A stretch of DNA of 64,000 nucleotides from Gnetum montanum (Eukaryota; Streptophyta; Gnetopsida; Gnetales; Gnetaceae), in NCBI GenBank assembly GCA_015680685.1, contig MNCI01007825.1, forward strand, positions 102,723 through 166,722. The letters are read 5' to 3'. How positions within the stretch are numbered: position 1 is the first letter of the stretch; each line of letters opens with the position of its first letter. Positions 36,936 through 48,303 of the stretch are shown piece after piece. Below the pieces are notes generated by a model. The model was given only the letters and a program-made list of their open reading frames with translations. It was not told the origin of the DNA and searched no databases. The translations under genes and the position numbers were made by a program.

Positions 36936-37884
36936 TGATGAGTAGTGAGGTAGCCTTACGCCCAACCATACGAATCACAAAGCATTCACACATGATCTGG
37001 TTGAATTCTGTGGACTTTATCATTTCTAGTGCACTAGTCCTTTAGGAAGTGAATCTTACCTTAAGGTCAATCATTGTCTTCCCAATTACACTTGTGAAAT
37101 TCGTTGATATGGTTAAGTGTAACTAAGGCATTTGATTTTTATCATTTTCTATGTTATAGTTTGGTGCTCAAAATGTACATAAAAGGAATTGGATTAACTA
37201 AACTAAATTAACTAGCATTTAACTAATCCTAACATAAGCATCTGATCCCACTTTCTATACACATCCTGAACCCATGCATCTGCTTCTAGGTGACCAAGCG
37301 CTATGCTACAAGTAATACCAAGCAATGACACTGCTAGGATTACCAAACAAATATGTGTTACACTCAAAGTGATTGTACTCATGTGTGTAATCTATCTAGC
37401 TTAATTACTTCATTAATGTAATAACTAGAAAATATTTAATAACTAATGGAAAAAATTAAATAAATAATAAATAACATTAAATGCATAAATAAAATAGCTA
37501 ATCTATCCAAAGTTCTACAAGGTTTATCAGAAAGCTTATCTTTATTATCGCATACACTGTTGTGCTTGAGTACAATAATGCTTGAATAAAAATTTGTATA
37601 CTTAATAACTCCTACTGTGGGCACTCAGGGAAAAATTATAACTTCCAAATGAAAAAACCTACAAGATCTTTATTGCAACTACAATATCTAATTATCATAA
37701 ACATAGCTATACGTGCATATTGATAGCCAGAAAATAACATTGCATCAACGGGGCCTTGTTGATGCATGGTAAGATGCATCGACGGGGCCTTGTCGATGCA
37801 TGGTAAGATGCATTGACGAGGCCTTGTTGACAAGGCCTAGTTCACAAGGCCTCGTCAATGCAGCCAACTAAATGCAACTCATCA
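36936..37884 (-). repeat. Element C 3' LTR (949 bp, GGCC-hairpin class)
   Basis: It starts TGATGAGTAG at 36936 and ends ACTCATCA at 37884. The R/U5 side matches A, A2 and D; the U3 side (37740-37880) carries a 34-bp hairpin array instead of GATATC palindromes. Confidence 0.9.
37741..37865. repeat. Tandem 34-bp palindromic units in the element C U3
   Basis: Units at 37741-37774 and 37775-37808 are near identical, and a third diverged unit starts at 37809. The core TGCATCGAC-GGGGCCTT-GTCGATGCA is a perfect inverted repeat with 9-base arms, followed by a TGGTAAGA spacer. Confidence 0.93.
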
Positions 37885-37896
37885 TACCCCCATGAC
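37885..37896 (-). promoter_or_regulatory. Element C polypurine tract
   Basis: The minus-strand sequence GTCATGGGGGTA directly abuts the 3' LTR, as in B and D. Confidence 0.8.
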
Positions 37897-38159
37897 TGAA
37901 TGAAAACTTGTCCTTGAGTTCTTTTACAAAATTGGAAAGGTACAAGATTATTGATTGACTTTCTTCAAACAAAACAAATTGATCGACTTGATAAAAAATG
38001 TAGTGCTCAAGTGTACAAATCCACACATTACAAAAAGTGGTGGTGTTCAAGACACAAGATTGAACACCATGACACAACTCTATAAAAATGGATAGCACAT
38101 TTCTTGATGTTGTGAAGCTTGTTGGAGAAGATCAGATGGTCCCAGGCGATGATGGTTCT

Positions 38160-40970
38160 TAAGGCTCCAAGGAACCTTCATTTACTTCACACATGGGTAG
38201 TGGTTAAGGTGGCTGTGGTTGTCTTATTGTTGTTGCAACTTTAGGTAAGAGGTAGAAAGCATCCATTAGTTCTTTCATTTTCTCCTCCTTGCTTCTGGGA
38301 TTGTGCACCGTCTATGCAACTTTGCCAGTGTGGGTTGAAACAGGCACAACTTAAGGACATGAGATTGCTAGAAACAACTCCTTTGTGTTGACAAACCAAG
38401 AAACGAACTGTTTATGTTCAATGTTAAATGCACTAACTATGTCTTTCAATTCTTGGTAGTCATTCATCTATTTGGCTAGGCTCTCAGTGATTGATCATTG
38501 GTCTCTAAACCATGCTTTAAGAACTTCAAGTTCAGTGTTTACAGTCTCAAGATTAGATGGATAGCACATTTCTTGATGTTGTAAAGCTTGTTGAGACTAT
38601 AAACACTAAACTTCAAGATCATATAATATATACAAGTTAGCCACTTGCTATTTTAACTCTAACTGTGGCTATCCAGTAGTCAACATTGGCAAGTTTGCAT
38701 AATGGAGATTAGCCAATTCCATATACTTTATCATCTCTTTGATTTACAACACCTTTAAGCAGATTCTTGCTTTGTTGTAGGTATCAATCCCATCAATGAT
38801 GGGTTGCCATGTTTCTCTTCCTTTTTGGAGTTGCTGGAGGGCTTCATTCATCTTTGCCTTCATCATTTGGCTGTGTTTCTTATTAATTTCTTTTTGTAGG
38901 CCAACCTAGTCCCTATTATGAATCTTCACTTTCTCAAATTTGAGGGCCTCATTCTTCTAGGTGGAAATTTCAATAACAAATTTTTGGCACAAGGCATGCA
39001 CTTCTTCCATTGATTGATTTTGATTCTCTATGACCAATCTCCTCAATTCTATGTTCACCCTATCAGTTCCTTCTGCTATTGATGAAGAAATTCTTACATT
39101 TGGTCCTTTTGCACATCAACATTTTGTAGGTGATAATTTTGTGTGGTTAGGACTTCATTCTCCTAGCGCATCTGATTCAAGTCCTTCCAAATTGAATACA
39201 TTTCAGCTTCTAGAATCATTCTTGAAGCTGTTTGAAAGCTTTGTCTCTTGATACTGCTAGGCTAAGGGTTGTAGGATCCACAAGTTAGGCATGAAGTCGA
39301 GTAACCTCCATAGCTAAGTGTTGATTTTTTTCTTGAGCCATTTCTAGTTGCTCCTACAAAATAATGCATCTACCCTTTATGTTTAGTAACTCTGACTGGG
39401 TTGTAGTGATGTTCTTTGGAAGATCAAAGATGTCCAGAGTTAGTTGCCCCATTCCCAACAGTCATTCTAGAAACTTTTCATGTTGGGCTACATCTAACTT
39501 TTCACTGATCATACGTATAGATTTCTACATATTTTGAAGTGCAGACATGTCTAGTATAGACATTATAGGTGCATTCAATGCTTTAGCTACATGGTTAGCC
39601 ATCATTTCAACTACTATTGCCTACCCTTGGTGTTGCATCACCAAGATAGTTGCCCCTTTGCCTTCCTCCAATCGTATCAAGAAAGTGGTAGCATTCCTAG
39701 AGATTTCTGGGAATAAATGATGTGTTAATAGTAACACTGTCACCTCTTGAGCATTGGGATCTAGCTTTGTAGGTAGCAACATTCATTGGGAAAAAACTAT
39801 TAGACCATCCCTCTCCATCTGGCTAACTATTTGAGCCATCTCATTAAGGTGACACATCACTGGCTAATACATAGATGGATCCATCCCACTCATTCCTACT
39901 CTTTGCTCTTGTTCACTTAAGAGCTATTCTCAAATTTTGTGCAAGTGTTCAATGACTATGCAAGCCTTTGGTGTTGTTTCCTAAGTGGGTGATGGTGGTG
40001 GCTACTCCTCTTCTTGGGTTGTCACTAGCATTTTATCTTTCATGATCTTTGACCATGAGGCCAAAAGAGCATGCCTAAGGGTATCATTAAAATAGTGAAT
40101 AGTGCTTGCCCTTTTGCAAAGTTTCCTGATGAGGCATTGAAAGGGCAGGGTCTTCCTTCCACATTTGTTTTCTTTGAAGCACTTCTCAATCTCTAAGTAG
40201 ATTAACTATGGAAGGTTGATGGGAAATTTTCCACTTAGAGTAGTGCATGCTTGAGTGGAGAAGGTGATTATCTTACTTGGCCTCACCGTTGAATTGAGGT
40301 GATAAGTTGCAATCTAAAAGTAAATTCACATTGTCAATGAGAGTGCATCATACTCCTTACAATAAACCCTGTAGCATCACTAGGTCTACTCCTTCTTGGC
40401 CTTAGGATCACCTTTTGTGGATAGTTCTACTAGTTACATTTTGGTATCAAGAAACCCAAGTGCTTGTGTGATAGCTTCTGCCAAGTAGGACACTTGAATG
40501 TCCTTGATTTTGGTAATAGACACTAGCCTTTGACTACTTCAGAAGAGATATGTCTTTGCCATGTACCATTTCCCATTGGATGTGATTACTAGCCACATGG
40601 GAGAGGCTTGTAGTTGTGTCTTGACATCCTCTAGAGCTTTCTTCAAGAATGGCCCAAAGTTGATCCCTTGAAGGATAGATCATTGAACTTCTTAAGACTA
40701 GATGATGTCTAGGCAAGCTTAAGTCAAAATGAACTCAAGCCTTGACACAGGTCTAGGCACTTCTCCTCTTTGGGATTGTTCTATAGGCACTTCTTCTTCT
40801 AGAATCTATTAGATAGATTCCACTTTGGGCTTCTTTTAAAGAGGTCCTATTGCATGGGTTGCTTTTGGTAATTCTTGGCCTTGTTCTTGTTGGCCCCTTC
40901 TAGCTCTAGGCCACTTTTCCCATGGTTGCGAGGGTTCTCCTTCCTATAGGTGTTTCTATTTTGGGGCTAG
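38160..40970 (-). pseudogene. Element C accessory ORF (same family as in element B)
   Basis: It begins right after a GATTACAG site; the first codons CTAGCCCCAAAA align with ATGGCCCTAAAA of element B, so the start codon is lost. About 790 bases in (near 40130-40190) it reads KTLPFQCLIRKLCKRAS, the conserved block of the globular domain. The 3' two thirds (about 39700-38200) translate, in pieces, to Glu/Lys/Gln-rich coiled-coil sequence. It is more decayed than the copy in B, with many stops and some frameshifts. The function is unknown. Confidence 0.65.
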
Positions 40971-41243
40971 CTGTAATCATAATGAGACCATAGATTAGCA
41001 ATCATTATGATGCCTTAAAGCAACGAAGACCATGGATTATGGCTAATTTAATTAATCAAATTATCATTCTATTAATGTATTATCATTAATAAACCATCCC
41101 AGAGGTTGTTGGAAGGGTTAATCATTGAAAACATTAAAATGTTTATGTTATTAAGGTTATTAACCCTTTGTGGAGTTTGAAAAATTTTCAAAAATTTTCA
41201 TTAGAAACCTTAAGGTTTGTGGCCCCCACAATAAAGATCTTAC
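40971..41243 (-). other. Candidate 5' UTR intron before the element C accessory ORF
   Basis: The donor GAGAG-GTAAGA (near 41244) is close to the plant consensus. The acceptor ATTATGATTACAG ends at 40971, exactly at the aligned ORF start. The length is 273 bases and the intron is AT-rich. The acceptor is shared with element B. Confidence 0.55.
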
Positions 41244-41388
41244 CTCTCGTAAGCACATGATTGAAAAACAAAGTGACTTGGATAAACGGTTGGAAAGGTA
41301 TGAGCTCTAGAAGGTTTTGGGCTTTGAAAAATTGTAAAAACTCCCTATGTTATGAACAAATGGAAAAAAATTTCTAAGTGCTATAAAG

Positions 41389-41437
41389 TATATATAGTGA
41401 GTACGTAGTACATCAACAAGGCCTCATTGATATAGCC
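41389..41437 (-). promoter_or_regulatory. Internal LTR-like promoter upstream of the element C accessory ORF
   Basis: On the minus strand a GGCTATATCAATGAGGCCTT GTTGATG segment (41410-41437), resembling the GGCC hairpins of this element's U3, is followed by TATATATAC near 41389-41397. It sits about 145 bases before the putative intron donor. The downstream sequence aligns with that following the internal TATA box of B (shared CACTTAG...TTTTTTCCATT). Confidence 0.5.
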
Positions 41438-41439
41438 AT

Positions 41440-42990
41440 TAATCACCATTGACTTTGTCAAACTTTTAAAATAGAAGGAATTTTTGGATGAAATTAGGAT
41501 TAAATGAAAGCTTAAAGAACCAAGAATAGTATGAAAACATGAGAAGAGGGTGTTGAAGCTCATAAATTTGGAAAAATGGAGAAAAATTGATTTAGTGGAT
41601 GAATGAAATGAAAGATTAAGGAGCACTAAGTGGAATACTAAATGGAATATGCAACAAATAGGATTGTAACGATGTCAAAGGTAAGGAACCTTAAGTAACT
41701 AGACCAAGAGCTATGCAAGTGGGTCCTCTCCATAGTAGGCTCATGCCCTATCTACCCTTGCATAACCTCAACTAAAGCATCTGTGGGCCCCATAGTCAAT
41801 TAATGGTCATGAAAAGTTAAGGACCAACTTGAAAGAATCTATCCAAGAATCCCAACATATCAGATCGAGACACAGAGCATAACATAGAACCCAGTAGTGA
41901 GGTGAGTTATGGTAGCATGGATGGATGATAGAGAAAGTGGAATGGAGTTCTAAATTGAGGCCATAAGAAGTCCCTTGTGGAATTTGTGTTTAAAAATGAC
42001 CCAAGAAGATCCATCCTTAGTCCAAAACAAAACCATGAATTTTCAGTGACTTTGCATTGCCACTCTAAGATCGATCCACTTACTTAAGACACAAGAGTGC
42101 TTCCACAAAACAACCACTATACCACAAAGAGAGGAAAAGAGAAGTAGGAAGTAAGAGAGAGTGCCTTAGTTAGAGGGGACCTTTAAGCATAGGTGCATGT
42201 TATTCAAGTTTCACAACCAATTCTTGTAGCCTATTTATTTGTCCAAGGGATATGCTTTGAATTCCCACTATTTTTTTTGAAATGGAAACCACACCATGAA
42301 ATGATGTTATTTGACTTCCTATTAGTGGGTGGTACAGAATGGTAAGAAGTTCATGAAACACACTCAAGCACTCAAGCAAGTAGAAGAGTACAAAGAGTGT
42401 TGAGTCCCCTTGAAGTCACACCCTTTACAAATCTTGAATCCTTCCTAATTTTGAAACTACCAAGGTCATTACTTGATTAGAAGTTGCTTTAATGGAAGAA
42501 ATCTCAAATTTCTAGAATAAGGAAAACCATAGAGTTTATCGAATGGGCGGATGACATAGACTCACTACCTCTTCCATGAAAAATAAACCATGCCAAAGTC
42601 ATTAGACATTAGAATTCAAAAATAGAAACCAGACATTGATAATCACAACATTAAGCACAATCCATCATTAGTAAATAGCAATAGTGTCATTGTGTCATGT
42701 GACAATAAAACATTTTTTATTAGCAAAAATAAGAAAATATCATACTTAGACAAAACAAAACAAAGTAAAATATTTAAGAAAGTGTAAAATAGTCAAGAGG
42801 GTTCAAATGTACTAAAGATGGTGTAAAATTAGAAAAATCAAGGATTTGTAAAAATCAAAAACATGAAAAACAAAAAGGTAAAAAACTGAGAAGCCTAATG
42901 GATTGTCAACATCAATGGCCATCTCCCCCACAACTGAGTTGGAAGGAGGAGATCTGAAAAATAGAACATGGTTGTGCATTTATTGAGGCA
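41440..42990 (-). other. Element C non-coding spacer after integrase
   Basis: It aligns along much of its length with D (60450-61900) and in part with B (24100-25290). Shared blocks include ATTAGGAAGGA, AGGAAGTCAAATAA, ATGCAAAGTCACTGAAA and GGACCCACTTGCATA. No reading frame is conserved, so this is conserved non-coding retrotransposon sequence. Confidence 0.7.
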
Positions 42991-42999
42991 ATACTTACA

Positions 43000-44100
43000 T
43001 TGGCTTTTGTTGGTTCAAGGAAAGGCATTACTTGTTGAATGTTGACCACCTACTTTTTATTTGGGCATTTAGGCTTGTAGATCAACATGGCCCTAAAGGG
43101 AAAGCTTTGATCAATTACATAAAGTTCCTCTCATAATGTTTAGAATTTTTTATTTTGGGGTACATACGTGGGGTTCCAGTAGAGAACCTTATCTCTTGGT
43201 TGAAGTTTTACTTTCTTAATTCTAAGGTTATGACATTGCTTGCTAAATGTGTTGTTCACCTCATTCAAGGATAGGGCCACTAACTAGTTTTCATCTAGCA
43301 TGTTCAGGTTGATTAATCTTTATTTCTGTGCTAGACTTAGATCAAGATTTAGATTACAGCTTGTTGAGAGTGTACGAAGCTTGAATTAAATCATAAGTGT
43401 CAAAAGTTTTTCATATACTAAATTGTAGGGAGAATAGCCAATAGGAAGTTTCCAAGTTGATCATTAAGCTTTATACTCCAATACTTCCTATATTTGTTAA
43501 TGGTCTGCATTAATATTTTTGTAATCTCCCAGTTGGTTACCTCTACTTGAGTTTCGGCTTGGGGGTGGTAAGGTGTTGTTATTTATGTTGTACCCCTAAG
43601 TGTTGCATTGATTTTCTAAAGGTAACACATGTGAAGTGAGTTCCATTATCAGAAATTAGTGATATTTTGTTATATAAATTTGGTAATAGTGGATGATGTA
43701 CAATCAGTAATAGCTATTGCTTCTACCCAGTTTGTGTACTAGTCAACAACAACTATAATATATGCCTTTCCGCTATACATGGGTGTGATGGGACCCATGA
43801 AGTCAACATCCCATATGTCAAAAGGTTCCAGTGGTTGAATCACTATTGAAGACATTCCATGCATGCGGTCATCCCCCCATCTCTTTGACAATGTTTACAA
43901 GACTTGAAAAACTAGTGGGCATGCCTAAAGATTATAGGCCAATAGTATCATACCATCAATATTTTTATGGTTGTGCATCTCCCTACATAGTGGCCTCTAC
44001 AAGGTCCTTCGTGAGCATCCTGGAGAATGTGAAATTGATCTTTGTCAAGGACACACTAGTTGATCAGGCCATTGGCACACACCTTGTAAAGGTGTCCATT
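43000..44100 (-). pseudogene. Element C integrase remnant
   Basis: The minus strand near 43785-43830 reads WDVDFMGPITP, followed by a TNWVEAIAI-like motif, the start of the integrase core. The zinc-finger part lies at about 43900-44090. Several frameshifts and stops are present. Open frames on the plus strand here are antisense shadows. Confidence 0.75.
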
Positions 44101-44349
44101 GATTTTCATAAAGTATTTGGCCTGATGAAGAAATTATTGCTTCTTCCTAAAATCAAATTCTTGTGACATCTCTTGAGTGAGAAGGAAGATAAGATGAGGA
44201 TGCCATTATACCATATTTCTTTTGTAGGTGTTTGTTCCCTTATTGCTCCTGTAAAGAGGAGTTTGTATACAAATTGATTAGAGAGCAGGCTCTCCTCATT
44301 TTTATTGTCCCATCTTAAGGCATAGAGGTGGTCAACAATCACATTCTCA

Positions 44350-44740
44350 GTTCCTTTTCAATCTACCATAGTGAGATCAAATTTCTGTAAGATCACTAGC
44401 CACCATATGACATGAGGGCTCATCATCAGCTTGTTCATGAGGAAGTAGATTGCACAATGGTCCATATGTACAAATACTTTGTAACCAAGCACATAATGCC
44501 TGAAATTTTCCAGAGCATACACCACTACCATTAATTCTTTCTCTATGGTGGTGTAATTTAACTATGCTCCCACAATGCTTTGATTCATGCAATCGATATA
44601 GTCTGGATGTTTCTTATCATCCATCTACATGAGCACTACTCCCAAGGTGTAATTAGATGCATCTGTTATGATATGGAAAGGTCTGAACCAATTTGGTGCT
44701 CATAGGATTGGTGTTTCTACAAGTTTCTCCTTTAATTATT
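44350..44740 (-). pseudogene. Element C RNase H remnant
   Basis: It aligns with the RNase H of elements A and D, including the NYTLGVVLM-like start near 44640-44665 and the FRHYVLGYKVFVHMDHCAI region near 44450-44510. Its 5' edge at about 44741 is the deletion junction described in the findings. Confidence 0.75.
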
Positions 44741-44889
44741 AGAATGCATAAGTTAGGCTCTTAGTTGGTTCCATGCATAGTGTGTTGCTATCTAAGTTAG
44801 CTATTAGCCATTGGATGCCCTCCTATTTTGTGGCTACTACATATAGACACCTTTGAATATTAATCTCTTGTGCACACTGATTACATGCT

Positions 44890-45345
44890 TTGATGTATGT
44901 ACTCTTGATTGACCAGATCTTTTGCATGTAATTGCACCCATTATTGTTGAACACAATGCATGGAATACACTTCTTCTCAATATTTCCTAGAACATTTTTC
45001 TTGGATATTTCTAAAGATAGATCCTACATACCCATTCTTGCATCAACCATGCTTAACCAAGCCCTTTCCATAATGATGGGGAAGTCACTTTTGCAGTTGT
45101 CCACCTTGATCACTAGAAAATTAGCAAGATAGGACCATTCACAAACTATGGTAACAATGTCCTCTACTAATCCCAAAGGAACATTAATCAACTGATCTAC
45201 TAATTTTAGATGAATGTTGCTCTTCTTGAGAGGTGGTAGGTTCTAGGCCTTGTACATGTCATGGAAGATGAGATTAACTCTGGAACTAGAGTTAAGAAGA
45301 GCCTTGCATGGCTCATATCCAGTAATTTGTAGATGAATGAGTGGA
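44890..45345 (-). pseudogene. Element C protease remnant
   Basis: The minus strand gives CKALLNSSSRVNLIFHDM (about 45265-45315; the catalytic DSG has become NSS). It then reads LVIKVDNCKSDFPIIMERAW (about 45060-45125), as in A and D. The active-site change alone would inactivate it. Confidence 0.75.
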
Positions 45346-45399
45346 CTTCTTGGATTAGGCTACCTACTTAATTAGCCTATAGATCTGTAAGCTCTTATT

Positions 45400-46746
45400 T
45401 TAGACAATATTCCTTGGGCATACACCTCAAGGGTTCTTCTTGTTTCTACTTTGAGCCCATCTATGATGTGGAAAAAGTTGTTCTCTTTGAGAATAACCAT
45501 GGTCAGGTCTTCAATGTAAGAGTGAATATCATTAGTCCATGATGACATCCAGTGGTTCATGTGCTTACTATTTCTAGCCTTGGATTTGCCTTCTCATATT
45601 AGACACTTTAGAGTATGTCTGGTATTTTTCATTAAACAACTCTAACATAGTACTTCATCTATGGATAGATTTTGGATCCAGAGACTAGTATCAACTTTCA
45701 ACTTTCTTGATGAGTATCCTTGGGAAAAGCTTGAGTTTCTGCCACTCATTTTCTATATTCTATAAGGTGGAGACATCATGAAAAGCCTATAGATGTGTCT
45801 ATGGATCAGAGTTATATCCCCCCTCAAATCTTGGAATATTGTTCATGTCAGGTGCTTGATCTGACTATCCTTCATATGCCTAGTTGGGATTTTCACTACC
45901 TTTGCAATGTTGAGCATACTTCGAGTGACCAATAGAGGTTTATCATCATCACTACATCGATGATGCCAATAATGGTTTCAACCACCCCTTCGATTTTGGT
46001 GGCCTTCATGGCAATTGTTATCTTGCTTATGACCTTCATCATGGTTGTTTTGATGACACCAATGATGAGCAGCTTCCATGAGAACCGTCAAATGAAGAGG
46101 AATGTTTAGAATCGAATGAAGAGGATGAAGAGGAAGGTGGACCGCCATCACCACCATGGTGTCTGACACCACTCTTATGCTTATTATGATCACCATCCTT
46201 AGATCCCTTACCATTTTGGTGCTTGTCCAAGTTCCTACCTTGGCTATCACTTCTTCTTGAACCTATTTTATGGATAGTGGATCGTAAATTCATGTTCACA
46301 CCCTCACCATCTATAATAGGGGGTGAAGAATCTTTATGTTGAGAATCTTTAATAGGATGATCCTTAATATCATCTTGATTTAGTAGGAATAAGGGATTGG
46401 TGTAATGTTTCCCCTTTATAGCTTCATAGAGTTTCTATTGACGTTGATCTTGTTTATAATGTGTTTCAATGAGGTAGTAGTTTTGAGTGTCATATCCATC
46501 CACAATGTATTCTTCATGAAGATCTACTATATTCAACTTCTTAAGGGTTTTGAATAGCATCTTAGGCAAAAATTGATTAGAAGGCAAGATAATGTTGCCC
46601 TTCATATTACACCATCGTAGCTATTCATCTTGATGTAGGATGAAGGTGAAGTTCAACACAAACTCATTTGGGTGAGTATATATCACCTTGCACTCTTGTG
46701 GGATTGGTGGTTTGGTATCTTTGTGCTTGCGAGAAGAAGAAGATAT
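45400..46746 (-). pseudogene. Element C gag remnant
   Basis: The start region reads ATATCTTCTTCTTCTCGC, so the family's MSSS start has lost its ATG (G to A). The middle is Gly/His/Ser-rich (46040-46300). The conserved PRILIKKVESxxxSLDPKSI block is at 45670-45735. DGLKVETRRTLEVYAQG lies near 45390-45450. Frameshifts and stops are numerous. Confidence 0.7.
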
Positions 46747-46882
46747 TTTTCAAAACAAAATAAAATCATCAGTGTGCTTTTATATTCTTATGTATAGTGG
46801 TAATGATATTGACCTTGAGGTTTGCACAACAATATTAATGGTATTCACTTAAATCTAAATAGTGCATGTTCCACAAACAAAG

Positions 46883-46900
46883 TCCCCAATAATGATGCCA
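46883..46900 (-). promoter_or_regulatory. Element C primer-binding site (tRNA-Asp type)
   Basis: The minus strand reads TGGCATCATTATTGGGGA. Every difference from the tRNA-Asp complement is a transition. Confidence 0.8.
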
Positions 46901-46901
46901 A

Positions 46902-47802
46902 TGGTGAGTAGCGAAGTACCCTTATGCCCAATGATATGAATCACAAAGCGTTCTAGTCGAATTCTATGGACTTTATCATTTCTGGTGCACTAGTCCTTTA
47001 GAAAATGAATCTAGCCTTAAGGTCAATCGTTGTCCTCCCAATTACACTTGTGACGTTCATTGGTATTGTTAAGTGTAACTGAGGCATCTAATTTTTATCA
47101 TTTTGTGTTTTATAGTTTGGTGCTTAAAATGTAGATAAAAGAAATTGGATTAACTAAACTAAATTAACTAATTAACTAAATTTTAACTAATTCTAACATA
47201 AGCATTTGATCCCACTTCTGTACATGTCTTAAACCCATGTATCCACTACTGGGTAACCAAACACTATGTTACTAGGCATACCAAGTAATGATGCTACTTG
47301 GATTACCAAGCAAATATGTGTTACACTCAAAGAGATCGTACTCATGTGTGTAATCTATCTAGCTTAATTGCTTCATTAATGTAATAACTGAAAAATATTT
47401 AATAACTAATGGAAAACATTTAATAAATAATTGAGAACATTAAATGCATAAATAAAATAGCTAATATATCCAAAGTATTGCAAGGTTTATTAGAAAGCTT
47501 GTCTTTATTGTTACACACATTGTCATGCTCAGGTACAATAATGCTTGAATAAAGATTCGTATACTCAATGACTCCTGCTACAGGCACTCAAGGAAAAATT
47601 CTAACTTTCAAATGGAAAAAATATAAGAGCTTCACTACAACTACAATCTCTAATTTCCATAAATGTGGCTATATGCACATATTTCTGGCTAGAAAATAAC
47701 ATTGCATCGATGGGGCCTCTTTGATGCATGGTAAGATGCATCAATGAGGCCGGCCCAGTTGATGAGGCCTCATCAACATAACCAACTGAACATGACTCAT
47801 CA
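46902..47802 (-). repeat. Element C 5' LTR (901 bp)
   Basis: It runs from TGGTGAGTAG (decayed TGATGAG) to GACTCATCA. About two of the 34-bp GGCC hairpin units are visible at 47700-47790, one fewer than in the 3' LTR. Confidence 0.9.
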
Positions 47803-48303
47803 ATTGTCTTGCACCCCACTCCTCTCCTCTGGTGCAACACTTGTCGACCATCTAGCAAGGAAAGTGTAAAGGCTTCCCACTCAGTTATGTACTAACTTTA
47901 TTTAATTATAGGTTAAAGGCATATGAGCCTAGACGAGCATGAAGAGGAAGAGCAGAGGATGGGAAAGTCTTTAATGCTTGGTTAATGTATATTTTCATAT
48001 ATAGTAGTATGAATTATGTATTATGTATGAAACACTTTGTACTCTTATATATACGATGATGATGTTCATGTGCTTTTGTATTTTACCATAGCAGTGCATA
48101 TTTTGATGTATGTAGAGACATGTAATTTTATAAATTGAAATGTATGTTTATTTTCTAGTTTAGTATGAAATTTCTATGTAGTTTGAGCTCACTTAATATC
48201 ATGTCTTTTGCACATCATTGGTTTTTAGTTATCATGCTTCCATTGTAAAATCACTAGTGATCCTAGGCATCACCCTACCCTAGCTAGGGCAAGGTGTTAC
48301 AAC
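47803..48303 (+). repeat. Possible right part of the LTR interrupted by element C
   Basis: It begins with the ATTGT copy of the target duplication and ends CTAGGGCAAGGTGTTACA, like chromovirus LTR ends. No primer-binding site follows, so it would be a 3' or solo LTR. The assignment is tentative. Confidence 0.3.

Larger units (their letters stand above)
36936..47802 (-). mobile_element. Element C: Athila/Tat-type retrotransposon with accessory ORF, lacking RT
   Basis: On the minus strand the order is 5' LTR (46902-47802), primer-binding site, gag, protease, RNase H, integrase, spacer, internal promoter, accessory ORF, polypurine tract and 3' LTR (36936-37884). The RT is missing: protease-side sequence is joined directly to RNase H near 44741. 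A near-perfect 5-bp duplication flanks it. All coding parts are broken. Confidence 0.9.

Noticed and set aside
37741-37865. Short regularly spaced palindromic repeats as a CRISPR array
   Set aside because: The spacers are near identical, the units lie in an LTR U3, and the DNA is plant nuclear sequence.
43831-44166. 111-codon open frame on the plus strand, with a similar antisense frame at 59321-59593 in element D
   Set aside because: Both lie antisense to the integrase zinc-finger region of related elements. Their mutual similarity is inherited from the sense sequence, and neither resembles a known protein.
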